From: an uncultured Prevotella sp. | GTDB taxonomy: Bacteria; Bacteroidota; Bacteroidia; Bacteroidales; Bacteroidaceae | Reading direction: 5' to 3' | DNA: 35,019 nt | Assembly: GCA_946055365.1 (NCBI GenBank) | Contig: CAMGFM010000002.1 | Span: 1 to 35,019, forward strand | In this document: piece by piece, positions 8,937-17,059 of the stretch | Position numbering within the stretch: the first letter of the stretch is position 1 | Layout: every line of letters begins with the position of its first letter | Translations under genes and position numbers: made by a program | Notes under the pieces: model-generated | What the model saw: only the letters and a program-made list of their open reading frames with translations | Told to the model about the DNA's origin: nothing | Databases searched by the model: none

Positions 8937-9105
8937 TTTCTTGTGGTTTTGCGCCCTAAGCGTGTCTCTTTTGTGAGCGTCTGCTTGTGGTTTTGCGCCC
9001 GGGCGTGTCCCTTTTGGCGAGAGCTTTCTTGTGGTTTTGCCGCCAGCAGGTCTCTCTTTGGCAGGCTTTATGCGGGTTTTGCCGTCAGCGCATGTGTCCT
9101 TTGCG
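8937..9105. repeat. Array F: 42-44 bp direct repeats between peptidase and transporter
   Basis: The block TTGTGGTTTTGCGCC recurs at 8941, 8985 and 9029, with a weaker copy at 9071. Between the copies lies a second block GTGTCTCTTTT or GTGTCCCTTTT (8962, 9005, about 9049, 9094). The full unit is thus 42-44 bp, made of two related half-units of about 19 and 25 bp. The length and the GTG...TTT pattern recall the 21-22 bp arrays elsewhere in the window, but the dyad core is not conserved. Confidence 0.7.
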
Positions 9106-10434
9106 TCATGCTTTCTTCAGCTTTATGCCGCCCACACATGCCGCTCCTGCCACGAGGCATGCGGCTGCCACGAGCATCATGTTGCTCTGCACAGAGCCAA
9201 CCAGCGACAGTATCACTCCTCCGAGGGCGGCCGCTATGATCTGAGGCACGCAGATAGTGCCGTTGAAGAGTCCGAGATAAGCACCCTTGTGGCCATATCC
9301 CTCGAGGGCGTTGGTGACAAAGGCAAAGGGCATGGCGAGCATGGCCGCCCAGGCGCATCCTATGAGCAGGAAAGGCAGCACGAGCAGGTTCTTGTCGCCC
9401 ATGAACGGCACCATGGCAAAGCCCACCGCGCCTATGGCGAGGCTGAGGGCGTAGGCAAACTTCATGTTCTTGAACCTTGCAAGCACCATTGCCCATACCA
9501 CGCTGCCAACGGTCTGCCAGAAGAACACCACGCCCACCCAGTTGCTTGCCTCCTGATAGGCGGGTGATGACGTGTCGGTGGTGTGCCACACGGTCTCGGC
9601 GAGCGTGCCGTTGGTATATGTCCACATATACATGAACGCCGCCCAGCAGAAGAACTGCACCGCGCCTACTTTCCAGAACACCGAGGGCGCGTTTCTTAGC
9701 AGTGTGAGCCATCCGGCCTTGCCTTTGGAGTCGTCGGCCTTGCCTTTTGAGTTGTCGGCCTTTGCCTCGTTATATTCGGCATACACCTCTGGCGGCCATT
9801 CCTTCACCTTGACGGTGGTGTATGCCACGCACAGCACGAGTATGGCCGCTCCCACATAGAACGAGTAGACCACCGAGTCGGGTATAACGCCCTTGGGCGC
9901 GATGTTTGATATGCCGAGAGCAGTGAAGAGAAAGGGGAAGATGTAGCCTATGAGTCCTCCCGAGTTGCACACGAATGACTGTATGGAGTAGGCGAGCGAC
10001 TTCTGCTTCTCGTTTACCATGTCGCCCACGAGCATCTTAAACGGCTGCATCGCCATGTTGATGCTTGTGTCGAGAAACATGAGCGCGACGAGTCCGAAAA
10101 TCATCGCCGTGCCTGCCGCCATGCCAAACGAGCCGGCGTTGGGCAGCAGGCACATGACAGCCACAGCCACTGCCGAGCCGATGAAGAGGTAGGGTATGCG
10201 TCGTCCGAGGCGGCACCATGTGCGGTCGCTGCACGTTCCCACGATGGGCTGTACGATGATGCCCATGAGCGGAGGCAGTATCCAGAAGAAGCTGAGGCTG
10301 TGCGGGTCAGCTCCAAGTGTGGCAAAGATGCGTGTGATGTTTGCGCTTTGCAGAGAGTAGGCTATCTGCACGCCGAAGAATCCGAAACTGAGGTTCCACA
10401 GTTTCCAGAAACTGAGATTGGGTTTTTGTTTCAT
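9106..10434 (-). CDS. MFS sugar transporter, SLC45-like (maltose/maltodextrin or sucrose type)
   Basis: This 442-residue inner-membrane carrier has about twelve transmembrane segments. The N-terminal half contains LSFWKLWNLSFGFFGVQIA and the cytoplasmic-loop motif CRLGRR, both typical of the SLC45/sucrose-proton symporter branch of the major facilitator superfamily. A hydrophilic loop rich in KADDSKGKA repeats (about residues 230-245) separates the two halves. It lies 21 bases downstream of the LacI-type regulator and is probably in the same transcript. In this setting it would bring maltose or short maltodextrins from the periplasm into the cell, replacing the ABC system of other bacteria. 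The substrate is inferred from neighbours only. Confidence 0.88.
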   Translation of the reverse strand: MKQKPNLSFWKLWNLSFGFFGVQIAYSLQSANITRIFATLGADPHSLSFFWILPPLMGIIVQPIVGTCSDRTWCRLGRRIPYLFIGSAVAVAVMCLLPNAGSFGMAAGTAMIFGLVALMFLDTSINMAMQPFKMLVGDMVNEKQKSLAYSIQSFVCNSGGLIGYIFPFLFTALGISNIAPKGVIPDSVVYSFYVGAAILVLCVAYTTVKVKEWPPEVYAEYNEAKADNSKGKADDSKGKAGWLTLLRNAPSVFWKVGAVQFFCWAAFMYMWTYTNGTLAETVWHTTDTSSPAYQEASNWVGVVFFWQTVGSVVWAMVLARFKNMKFAYALSLAIGAVGFAMVPFMGDKNLLVLPFLLIGCAWAAMLAMPFAFVTNALEGYGHKGAYLGLFNGTICVPQIIAAALGGVILSLVGSVQSNMMLVAAACLVAGAACVGGIKLKKA

Positions 10435-10455
10435 TTTGGAGAAAGGTTATTTTTA

Positions 10456-11550
10456 TTATTCTTGTCTGTCGTTTTCCTTTGGCCGGCAGCCGCATTTTGC
10501 AGATGGGGGGGGTAGTTCCACGGTGCTGCCACGCACCACCAGTCTCGTGCGCACCACTCTCTTCTCCACCTTGTCCTTTGGCGTGAGTCCCTCTATCTTG
10601 TTGATGAGAATGTCGGCGGCCTCCTCGCCCACCTTTGAGCCCCGTTGCTCCACGGTGGTGAGCATGGGGTCGCAGGCTATGGCCCTGTTGCCGTTGGTAA
10701 ATCCGCACACGCAGATGTCGTGCGGTATCTTGAAGCCCTCCCTTTTGGCCGAATACATCACGCCGATGGCTGTGTCGTCGTTCACGCAGAAGAATGCGTC
10801 GGGCCTGCCTTGTCCATAGCTTGTGGCAAGCACATGTGGGGTGATGCGTTCCGCGTCGTCGCGGTTGTCACATTGGAACACGAGGCTCTCGTCCACCATT
10901 ATGCCGTGCTTCAGCAGTGCGTCGCGGTAGCCGTTATAGCGGTTTTGTCCCAGCACGGTCTTCTCTTTCATGCCATAATAGGCTATGCGCCTGCAGCCGC
11001 ACTCTATGAGATGGCTCACGGCGGCGTATGCGCCCTGATAGTCGTCCACCACCACTATGCTTGCGTTCACTCCTGTGCAGATGCGGTCGTAGAACACCAT
11101 GGGTATGCCGCGGTCTATGAGCGACTGAAAGTGGTCATATCTCACCGTGTTCTTTGACTGCGCCGCTATCACGCCGCTCACCTGATGCGATTCAAACATG
11201 TGGCATATCTTGACCTCCGTGTCATAGCACTCCCTTGACGTTGTGGCAATGAGCCTGTAGCCCTTTGCCGAGGCAACCGACTCTATGCCGTTGAGTATGG
11301 ACGAGAAATAATAGTGGGTAAATTCTGGTACAATCACGCCGATGACCTTTACGGGCTTGCTGCGCGAGTATCTCAGCGACTTGGCTATGTCGTTGGGATA
11401 GAAGTTGTGGCTCTGCGCATATTCGCATATAGCCTTGCGCTTGTCCTCGCTCACGCGGTTGCTGCCGTTGAGGGCTCTTGACACGGTGGCGATGGACACG
11501 CCAAACGCTTCCGCAATGTCTTTCATTGTGACGGGATGTTTGTCTGACAT
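10456..11550 (-). CDS. LacI-family transcriptional regulator
   Basis: This 364-residue regulator has an N-terminal helix-turn-helix and hinge (about residues 8-60, TMKDIAEAFGVSIATVSRAL), then a periplasmic-binding-protein-like effector domain (about 68-345, beginning IGVIVPEF). The family binds short palindromes with a central CG and responds to sugars. It precedes the transporter and stands divergently from susC, so control of the starch genes, probably with maltose or a maltodextrin as effector, is the obvious inference. Matching palindromes lie at 11797-11808 and 20759-20774. The Bacteroides starch system instead uses the membrane regulator SusR, which is not present in this window. Its own promoter is likely the TACCTTTG at 11733-11740. 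Confidence 0.93.
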   Translation of the reverse strand: MSDKHPVTMKDIAEAFGVSIATVSRALNGSNRVSEDKRKAICEYAQSHNFYPNDIAKSLRYSRSKPVKVIGVIVPEFTHYYFSSILNGIESVASAKGYRLIATTSRECYDTEVKICHMFESHQVSGVIAAQSKNTVRYDHFQSLIDRGIPMVFYDRICTGVNASIVVVDDYQGAYAAVSHLIECGCRRIAYYGMKEKTVLGQNRYNGYRDALLKHGIMVDESLVFQCDNRDDAERITPHVLATSYGQGRPDAFFCVNDDTAIGVMYSAKREGFKIPHDICVCGFTNGNRAIACDPMLTTVEQRGSKVGEEAADILINKIEGLTPKDKVEKRVVRTRLVVRGSTVELPPPSAKCGCRPKENDRQE

Positions 11551-11640
11551 TTTCAGGGACTGTTTTTAGCGGTTTTAAGGATGTTTGTTTTTGGGCGGCG
11601 TGGGGACATTACGGGGCGAGAGTGGTGGAGTTCGCTCCCG

Positions 11641-11746
11641 TTTCCGAGCCGCCGCCTGCCTTATGCAAAGGCAGTGCAAGGCGAGTGAAATGGAAATTTA
11701 TTTCTGATTTCCGAGCCGCCGCCTGCCTTATGCAAAGGTAGTGCAA
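11641..11746. repeat. 39-bp direct repeat (two copies, 67 bp apart) around the lacI-type promoter
   Basis: A 39-base block beginning TTTCCGAGCCGCCGCC occupies 11641-11679 and 11708-11746 with a single difference (C at 11672, T at 11739). On the minus strand that base turns TGCCTTTG into TACCTTTG, so only the copy nearer susC has a consensus -7 element. The 28 bases between the copies complete a 67-base unit. I believe similar sequence is common between genes of Prevotella, but could not check. A 75-codon frame across it (11609-11836, minus) looks fortuitous. Confidence 0.75.
11733..11740 (-). promoter_or_regulatory. -7 element TACCTTTG for the LacI-type gene
   Basis: An exact TAnnTTTG match on the minus strand, in the second copy of the 39-bp repeat. 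It would give a leader of about 175 bases before the ATG at 11550. No clear -33 TTTG was found at the usual spacing. Confidence 0.5.
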
Positions 11747-11770
11747 ACATTTTATAAATGATAACGCTTG

Positions 11771-11808
11771 CGCGTAATAATTATTGCGTGCATATTGCAA
11801 ACGTTTGC
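11771..11808. promoter_or_regulatory. Two dyads upstream of susC, including a LacI-type operator
   Basis: GCAAACGTTTGC at 11797-11808 is a perfect 12-bp palindrome with a central CG, the hallmark of LacI-family operators. An imperfect 20-bp dyad (AATAATTATT core, CG near both ends) at 11771-11790 is centred exactly 22 bp further upstream. The operator centre is 62.5 bp upstream of the susC -7 element and about 63 bp upstream of the lacI-type -7 element on the other strand, so one site could serve both divergent units. Confidence 0.65.
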
Positions 11809-11864
11809 GCACGCAAAACTGCTGATTTTGATGCAAAAAACATACACCTCATTGATTTGCATCA

Positions 11865-11872
11865 TAATTTTG
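11865..11872 (+). promoter_or_regulatory. -7 element TAATTTTG, probable sus operon promoter
   Basis: An exact TAnnTTTG match. TTTGCATC occurs at 11856-11863 and 11869-11876, and its complement GATGCAAA at 11830-11837, so the element sits inside a small cluster of the same octamer. The predicted leader to the susC ATG is about 375 bases and contains array B. No other TAnnTTTG was seen closer to susC. The -33 region is poor, in keeping with a promoter that needs an activator. Confidence 0.5.
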
Positions 11873-11988
11873 CATCGTGATAATAGCATACACCTAAATC
11901 AGTCGGAATGGTCTGTCACAAGCATAGATACTTGATAACTAAAGACACGTGCGGTGCGAAAGTCAAAGAACGTCGTGGCGTCTAATAG

Positions 11989-12072
11989 GAAAACGGCACT
12001 TTAGCCCCAGAAAAACGGCACTTTGCACCTTCAAAAGCGGCACTTTGCAAACGAAAAGCGACACTTTATTAT
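11989..12072. repeat. Array B: 21-22 bp dyad-core repeat in the susC leader, 4 units
   Basis: Four cores (AAAACGGCACTTT, AAAACGGCACTTT, AAAGCGGCACTTT, AAAGCGACACTTT) are spaced 22, 22 and 21 bp, with their CGGCAC at 11994, 12016, 12038 and 12059. All point the same way, opposite to array A. If the promoter at 11865 is right, this array is transcribed as part of the sus mRNA leader. The 180 bases between the array and the susC ATG hold nothing I recognise. Confidence 0.85.
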
Positions 12073-12253
12073 GCGCAAGGAGGCAAGGCTCACACATGGG
12101 GACACCCTTTTGGGGCAAGAGAGAGCCGTGTGGTCATGCTGGAGAGCTGATGCGACAGTTGGTAACACCTTTTCCGCAAGGCGTTTGACAGACAACGGTA
12201 GGTAGAGAAATAATAACAAGACCAAACATTTATCAATAACTAAAACAAAAAAG

Positions 12254-15200
12254 ATGAAGCAGGTTAAATTGACAAACGCAGTCAGGACAGCCACCCTTGC
12301 GGCAGGCCTGTTCCTGAGTGCCAATGCCTTTGCACAGCAGATAGTTGTCAGGGGCAACGTTACGGACGAGACGGGCGAACCCGTCATCGGTGCTTCCGTC
12401 AAGGTCGTCGGGGGGCAGATAGGTGCCGTTACCGACATCGACGGCAACTTCCAGCTTTCCGTAGACCAGAAGTCCACCATCGAGATCACCTACATCGGCT
12501 ATGAGCCAGTCAAGGTGCAGGCATCAGCCACTGCCCTCAACGTGCAGCTCAAGAACACCTCGTCAACGCTCAACGAGGTAGTGGTCATCGGCTATGGCGC
12601 AGTAAAGAAGTCCGACCTTACGGGTTCTGTCACCGCTCTCAAGCCCGACTCCAAGAACAAGGGTCTCGTGGTCAATGCGCAGGACATGATCGCGGGCAAG
12701 GTAGCGGGCGTGAACGTCACAACAAACTCGGGTGAGCCTGGCGTAGGCACGCAGATACGCATACGTGGCGGCTCTTCGCTCTCCGCATCCAACGACCCGC
12801 TGATAGTGATTGACGGCGTGCCTATGGACAACAACAAGGTGGGCAACACCGGCAGCAACGTCCTTTCCACCATCAACCCTCAGGACATAGAGTCATTTAA
12901 CGTTCTCAAGGACGCTTCTGCCACTGCCATCTACGGATCGCGCGGCTCCAACGGTGTCATCATCATCACCACCAAGAAGGGACACAAGGGACAGAAGCCC
13001 GAGGTGAGCTATGCGGGCAGCGTGTCAGTGTCTATGAAGAAAAAGACCTATGACATGATGAACGGCGACCAGTATCGCGAGTATGTCAGGAGCATATTCA
13101 ACGAGGGCGACGACGCTGTCAAGGCACTCGGCACGGCCAATACCGACTGGCAGGATCTCATCTACCGCACAGCAGTGAGCCACGACCACAACATCACGCT
13201 CAGCGGCTCCGCAGGCGATGTGCTGCCCTACCGCGTGTCACTCGGCTATACCGGACAGCAGGGTATCCTCAAAAACTCTGACTACAACCGCTATACCGCA
13301 TCTGTAAGCCTCAATCCGTCGCTCCTCAACAACCACCTCAACATCAACATCAACGCCAAGGGCATGTATTCCAAGGCAAAGAAGGCTGACACAGGTGCCA
13401 TCGGCGCAGCCGTAAGCTATGACCCCACACAGAGTCCCTACGGCTTTACATCGGAGCGCGACCTCGCCATGCTCGGCAACAAGGCAGAGCAGACGCTCAA
13501 AAACTTTGGCGGCTACTTCGAGTGGCTCACCGACGCTTCGGGATATGGCGACGCACAGTGGCCGTTCACACGTTTCAAGGACGCTCCGTCCAACCCCCTC
13601 GCCCTGCTTGAGCTCGGCGGCAACACCGAGCGCGTCAACTCGTTCATCGGCTCGGCTGACGTCGACTACAAAGTGCATGGCTTTGAAGACCTGCGCCTGC
13701 ATGTGACCGCTGGTGCTGAGGTTGCACAGGGACGTGTCAACGAGACACAGCCCACTTCTTATCCCTCCACCATCTACTATGGCGGCGTGACCAAGAACAA
13801 GAACCTCAAGCGCAACCTCCTCCTGAGCATGTACGCACAGTACTTCAAGGATTTCAACAAGAACCACCACTTCGACATCATGGGCGGCTACGAGTATCAG
13901 CACTTCTTCTTCCGCTATGACAACAGCTGGAAGCAGTTCTATCCTGAGACCAACGCCAACGCCGGCGCAGAGTTCAAGAACACGCTCGACAAGGACAAGT
14001 ATGAGAACTATCTCGTGTCGTTCTTCGGACGCGCCAACTACACTCTCATGAACCGCTACTACTTCACTGCCACCGTGCGTGACGACGGCTCTTCGCGCTT
14101 TGCCGACCACTGGGGTCTCTTCCCGTCATTCGCTTTTGCATGGCGTGCCAAGGACGAGGCTTTGCTCAAGGACGTGAACTGGCTCTCTGACCTCAAGGTG
14201 CGTCTCGGCTATGGCAAGACAGGACAGCAGGAGGGCATTGACAACTATATATGGTTCAAGCAGTATAAGAAAGGACAGAACTTCGGCAACTATCCCGTCA
14301 TCGGCGACGGCTCAATCTACACGCCGCTCTACTATAACGACAAGCTCAAGTGGGAGACTACGGAGACTTACAACGTGGGACTCGACTTCGGCTTCCTCAA
14401 CAACCGACTCTCGGGTAGCGTAGACTGGTATTACCGCAAGACTACCGACCTTATCAACTCTGCACCCGTCGCTGCACTCGCAGGCTCTGCCGACCGAGGA
14501 CTGCAAAACATCGGCTCGCTCAAGAACACTGGCGTGGAGGCTTCGCTCACCTACATAGCACTCAACACCAAGGACTGGTATTGGACCATGAGCTACAACG
14601 TCACCTACAACAAGAACGAGATTACCGACCTCAGCGGCGTGAGCGACACCGGCGACCCCGTACTCACTGGCGACAACATCGACTCATCCAACAAGGTGCT
14701 TGCCTATCAGACAGGCTATGCCGCCAACTCGTTCTATGTGTACCAGCAGCTCTATGACTCAAACGGCAAGCCCATCGAGGGTGCTGTGGTCGACCGTGAC
14801 GGCAACGGCGTCATCAGCGAGAAAGACCGCTACCTCTACAAGTCGGTGGCCGCGCCTCTCACCATGGGATTCTCCTCAAGGGTAGAGTGGAAGAACTTTG
14901 ACCTCGGCTTCTCTCTCCGCGCAAGCATCGGCAACTATGTCTACAACAGCTTCGAGCAGGGCAAGCGTCTCAAGACTTCCAGCTCGGTATGGTGCCAGAG
15001 CTCATATCTCGCCAACCGACCGGTCAACACTCTCGGATGGGAGTCCGACTCCAACACCTCAAAGCTCAGCGACTACTTCGTGCAGAACGCCTCTTTCCTC
15101 AAGATGGACAACATCACGCTCGGCTATTCTTTCAGCGACCTCTTCAAGGCAGGCTCCTGGAAGGGACTCAGCGGACGCGTCTACGCATCTTGCTCCAACG

Positions 15201-15313
15201 TGTTCACCATCACAAAGTATAGCGGCATCGACCCCGAGGTCTACAACGGTATCGACAACAACGTCTATCCGCGTCCCATCACGTTCCTCATGGGTGTGAG
15301 CCTCAATTTCTAA
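12254..15313 (+). CDS. susC: SusC-like TonB-dependent starch oligosaccharide transporter
   Basis: This 1019-residue outer-membrane channel imports oligosaccharides bound by its SusD partner. A signal peptide (cut near NAFAQQ) is followed by a carboxypeptidase-regulatory-like domain (about 30-105, RGNVTDETGEPVIGASVKV), the SusC-type signature LNEVVVIGYGAVKKSDLTG (about 100-120), a plug domain and a 22-strand barrel ending in the hydrophobic-aromatic MGVSLNF. Length matches SusC proteins. It heads an operon with susD 39 bases downstream. The adjacent susE-type genes, MalQ, PulA and amylases make starch or maltodextrin the likely substrate. Regulation is probably through the LacI-type site at 11797-11808. 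The leader is long and includes a repeat array. Confidence 0.96.
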   Translation: MKQVKLTNAVRTATLAAGLFLSANAFAQQIVVRGNVTDETGEPVIGASVKVVGGQIGAVTDIDGNFQLSVDQKSTIEITYIGYEPVKVQASATALNVQLKNTSSTLNEVVVIGYGAVKKSDLTGSVTALKPDSKNKGLVVNAQDMIAGKVAGVNVTTNSGEPGVGTQIRIRGGSSLSASNDPLIVIDGVPMDNNKVGNTGSNVLSTINPQDIESFNVLKDASATAIYGSRGSNGVIIITTKKGHKGQKPEVSYAGSVSVSMKKKTYDMMNGDQYREYVRSIFNEGDDAVKALGTANTDWQDLIYRTAVSHDHNITLSGSAGDVLPYRVSLGYTGQQGILKNSDYNRYTASVSLNPSLLNNHLNININAKGMYSKAKKADTGAIGAAVSYDPTQSPYGFTSERDLAMLGNKAEQTLKNFGGYFEWLTDASGYGDAQWPFTRFKDAPSNPLALLELGGNTERVNSFIGSADVDYKVHGFEDLRLHVTAGAEVAQGRVNETQPTSYPSTIYYGGVTKNKNLKRNLLLSMYAQYFKDFNKNHHFDIMGGYEYQHFFFRYDNSWKQFYPETNANAGAEFKNTLDKDKYENYLVSFFGRANYTLMNRYYFTATVRDDGSSRFADHWGLFPSFAFAWRAKDEALLKDVNWLSDLKVRLGYGKTGQQEGIDNYIWFKQYKKGQNFGNYPVIGDGSIYTPLYYNDKLKWETTETYNVGLDFGFLNNRLSGSVDWYYRKTTDLINSAPVAALAGSADRGLQNIGSLKNTGVEASLTYIALNTKDWYWTMSYNVTYNKNEITDLSGVSDTGDPVLTGDNIDSSNKVLAYQTGYAANSFYVYQQLYDSNGKPIEGAVVDRDGNGVISEKDRYLYKSVAAPLTMGFSSRVEWKNFDLGFSLRASIGNYVYNSFEQGKRLKTSSSVWCQSSYLANRPVNTLGWESDSNTSKLSDYFVQNASFLKMDNITLGYSFSDLFKAGSWKGLSGRVYASCSNVFTITKYSGIDPEVYNGIDNNVYPRPITFLMGVSLNF

Positions 15314-15352
15314 GCACATAACACACATTATATATTAAATAGAAACAAGACA

Positions 15353-16990
15353 ATGAAAAGACACATAATGAAGGCTCTGGCTCCCGCCGCCGCACTGATA
15401 TTCAGCATGGCTGCGACTTCTTGTCTCAACGACCTCGACAACGAGCCAATAAGCCCCAAGATCGACCTTGAGGTCAGCAACGACGGCCTGCTCAACAAGT
15501 GCTACGCCAACTTTGGTATCAACGGCACGGGCAGCGGCAGCAACAGCGACGACGACTGCGACGTAAAAGGCTTCAACGACAACGGCATGACAGGTCTCGT
15601 GAGAGCCATGTGGAATATCAACGAGCTGCCCACCGACGAGGCAACATGCTCGTGGGGCGACGGCTTGCAGGAACTCAACTTTGCCAAGTATGACCCCTCT
15701 CACCAGTGGGTGAAGCTCTACTTCACGCGTCTCACGCTCGGCATCACTTTCTGCAACCAGTATCTCGCCGTGGCAGGCGACGAGGATGCCACAAAGGCCG
15801 CCGAGTGCCGCTTCCTGCGCGCCATGCAGTATTATCTGCTCATGGATGCCTATGGCAACGTGCCTTTCAGCGAGACCATGGAAAAGCCGCAGCAGGTCTC
15901 ACGTGCAGAGATGTATGAGTGGCTTGTTAAGGAATTGACCGAAAACGTGGAGCCTGCCCTCGCCGAGCCAAAGGCCAAGACCTCTGCCGACGCTGGCTAC
16001 GGACGCGTCGACAAGGCTTCATGCTGGCTGCTGCTCTCCAGACTCTACCTCAACGCCGAGGTCTACACTGGCAAGGCCGACTGGGAGAACGCCAAGAAAT
16101 ACGCACAAAAGGTCATTGACTCTCCCTATGACATCAACACCACTTCTGTGAACGGATGGAGTGCCTACCAGCTCGTGTTCATGGGCGACAACGACCGCTC
16201 GGCAGCCGCCAAGGAGATACTCTTCCCCATTGTCAACAAGTCGGGCACCACTGCCTCCTACGGCAATTCGCTCTTCCTCATCGCAGGATGCTTTGATGCC
16301 GCCATGCATGCCAACCCCAACGACCCCAACGGCAGCAACGGCTGCGTGGGACAGACTTGGATAGGCCTGCACCCGCGTGTGTCACTCCTCCGCAAGTTCT
16401 TCCCCAACAGCGTTGCGCCCGAGGTGCCGTCTTATGAGATGACTGAGCGCGCCGGCGACGACCGCGCCATCTTCTGGGGTGAGGGTCGCACCTACGAAAT
16501 AGTCAATATCACCAAGTCGGCAGAGGGCTATGGCGTGTGCAAGTTCATTAATTACAACAGCGACAACACCGCTCAAGTCGACCCGGGCTTTGCCGACATG
16601 GACTGGCCATTCCTTCGCGCTGCCGAAGCCTACCTCAACTATGCTGAGGCTGACGCTCGCATGAACGGCGGCACCACCGGCGTGGAGGGAACACGCAAGC
16701 TCAACGCCCTGCGCCAGCGCGCCAACGCCACCACGCGCCCCGAGACCAACGGCTACTCGCTCAGCGAGATATGCGACGAGTGGAGCCGCGAGTTCTACTT
16801 TGAGGGCATACGCCGCACAACCCTCGTCCGCTTCAACCGCTTTGGCGGCAACACCGGCTATAACTGGGACTGGAAGGGCGGCGAGCCTGCAGGCAAGGAC
16901 TTTGAGGCCTACAAGAACGTCTATCCAATACCTCTCACGCAGATACAGAGCAACACCAACCTCAAGCAAAATGACGGCTATGTCAACTGA
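15353..16990 (+). CDS. susD: SusD-like surface starch-binding lipoprotein
   Basis: This 545-residue lipoprotein has a lipobox at MAATSC followed by LNDLDNE, an acidic region that suits export to the cell surface. The remainder is an alpha-helical SusD/RagB fold with TPR-like helices, seen in stretches such as KLYFTRLTLGITFCNQYL and FLRAMQYYLLMDAYGNVPF. The C-terminal WSREFYFEGIRRTTLVRFNRF is typical of the family. SusD forms the lid over the SusC channel and binds the incoming glucan. The length is close to the 551 residues of the Bacteroides thetaiotaomicron protein. A second in-frame Met at residue 6 is an alternative start and would also leave a good signal peptide. It lies 39 bases after susC in the same operon. 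Confidence 0.95.
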   Translation: MKRHIMKALAPAAALIFSMAATSCLNDLDNEPISPKIDLEVSNDGLLNKCYANFGINGTGSGSNSDDDCDVKGFNDNGMTGLVRAMWNINELPTDEATCSWGDGLQELNFAKYDPSHQWVKLYFTRLTLGITFCNQYLAVAGDEDATKAAECRFLRAMQYYLLMDAYGNVPFSETMEKPQQVSRAEMYEWLVKELTENVEPALAEPKAKTSADAGYGRVDKASCWLLLSRLYLNAEVYTGKADWENAKKYAQKVIDSPYDINTTSVNGWSAYQLVFMGDNDRSAAAKEILFPIVNKSGTTASYGNSLFLIAGCFDAAMHANPNDPNGSNGCVGQTWIGLHPRVSLLRKFFPNSVAPEVPSYEMTERAGDDRAIFWGEGRTYEIVNITKSAEGYGVCKFINYNSDNTAQVDPGFADMDWPFLRAAEAYLNYAEADARMNGGTTGVEGTRKLNALRQRANATTRPETNGYSLSEICDEWSREFYFEGIRRTTLVRFNRFGGNTGYNWDWKGGEPAGKDFEAYKNVYPIPLTQIQSNTNLKQNDGYVN

Positions 16991-17059
16991 CGGCTGGCGT
17001 GACAGGCTCATAAAGTCATACACCTTAATTAATAACAGTATTATAAACGCACGACAAAT

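Noticed and set aside
11609..11836. 75-codon open frame on the minus strand upstream of the LacI-type gene
   Set aside because: It starts downstream of the operator, runs through the predicted promoter and the 39-bp repeat, and has no domain; more likely fortuitous.
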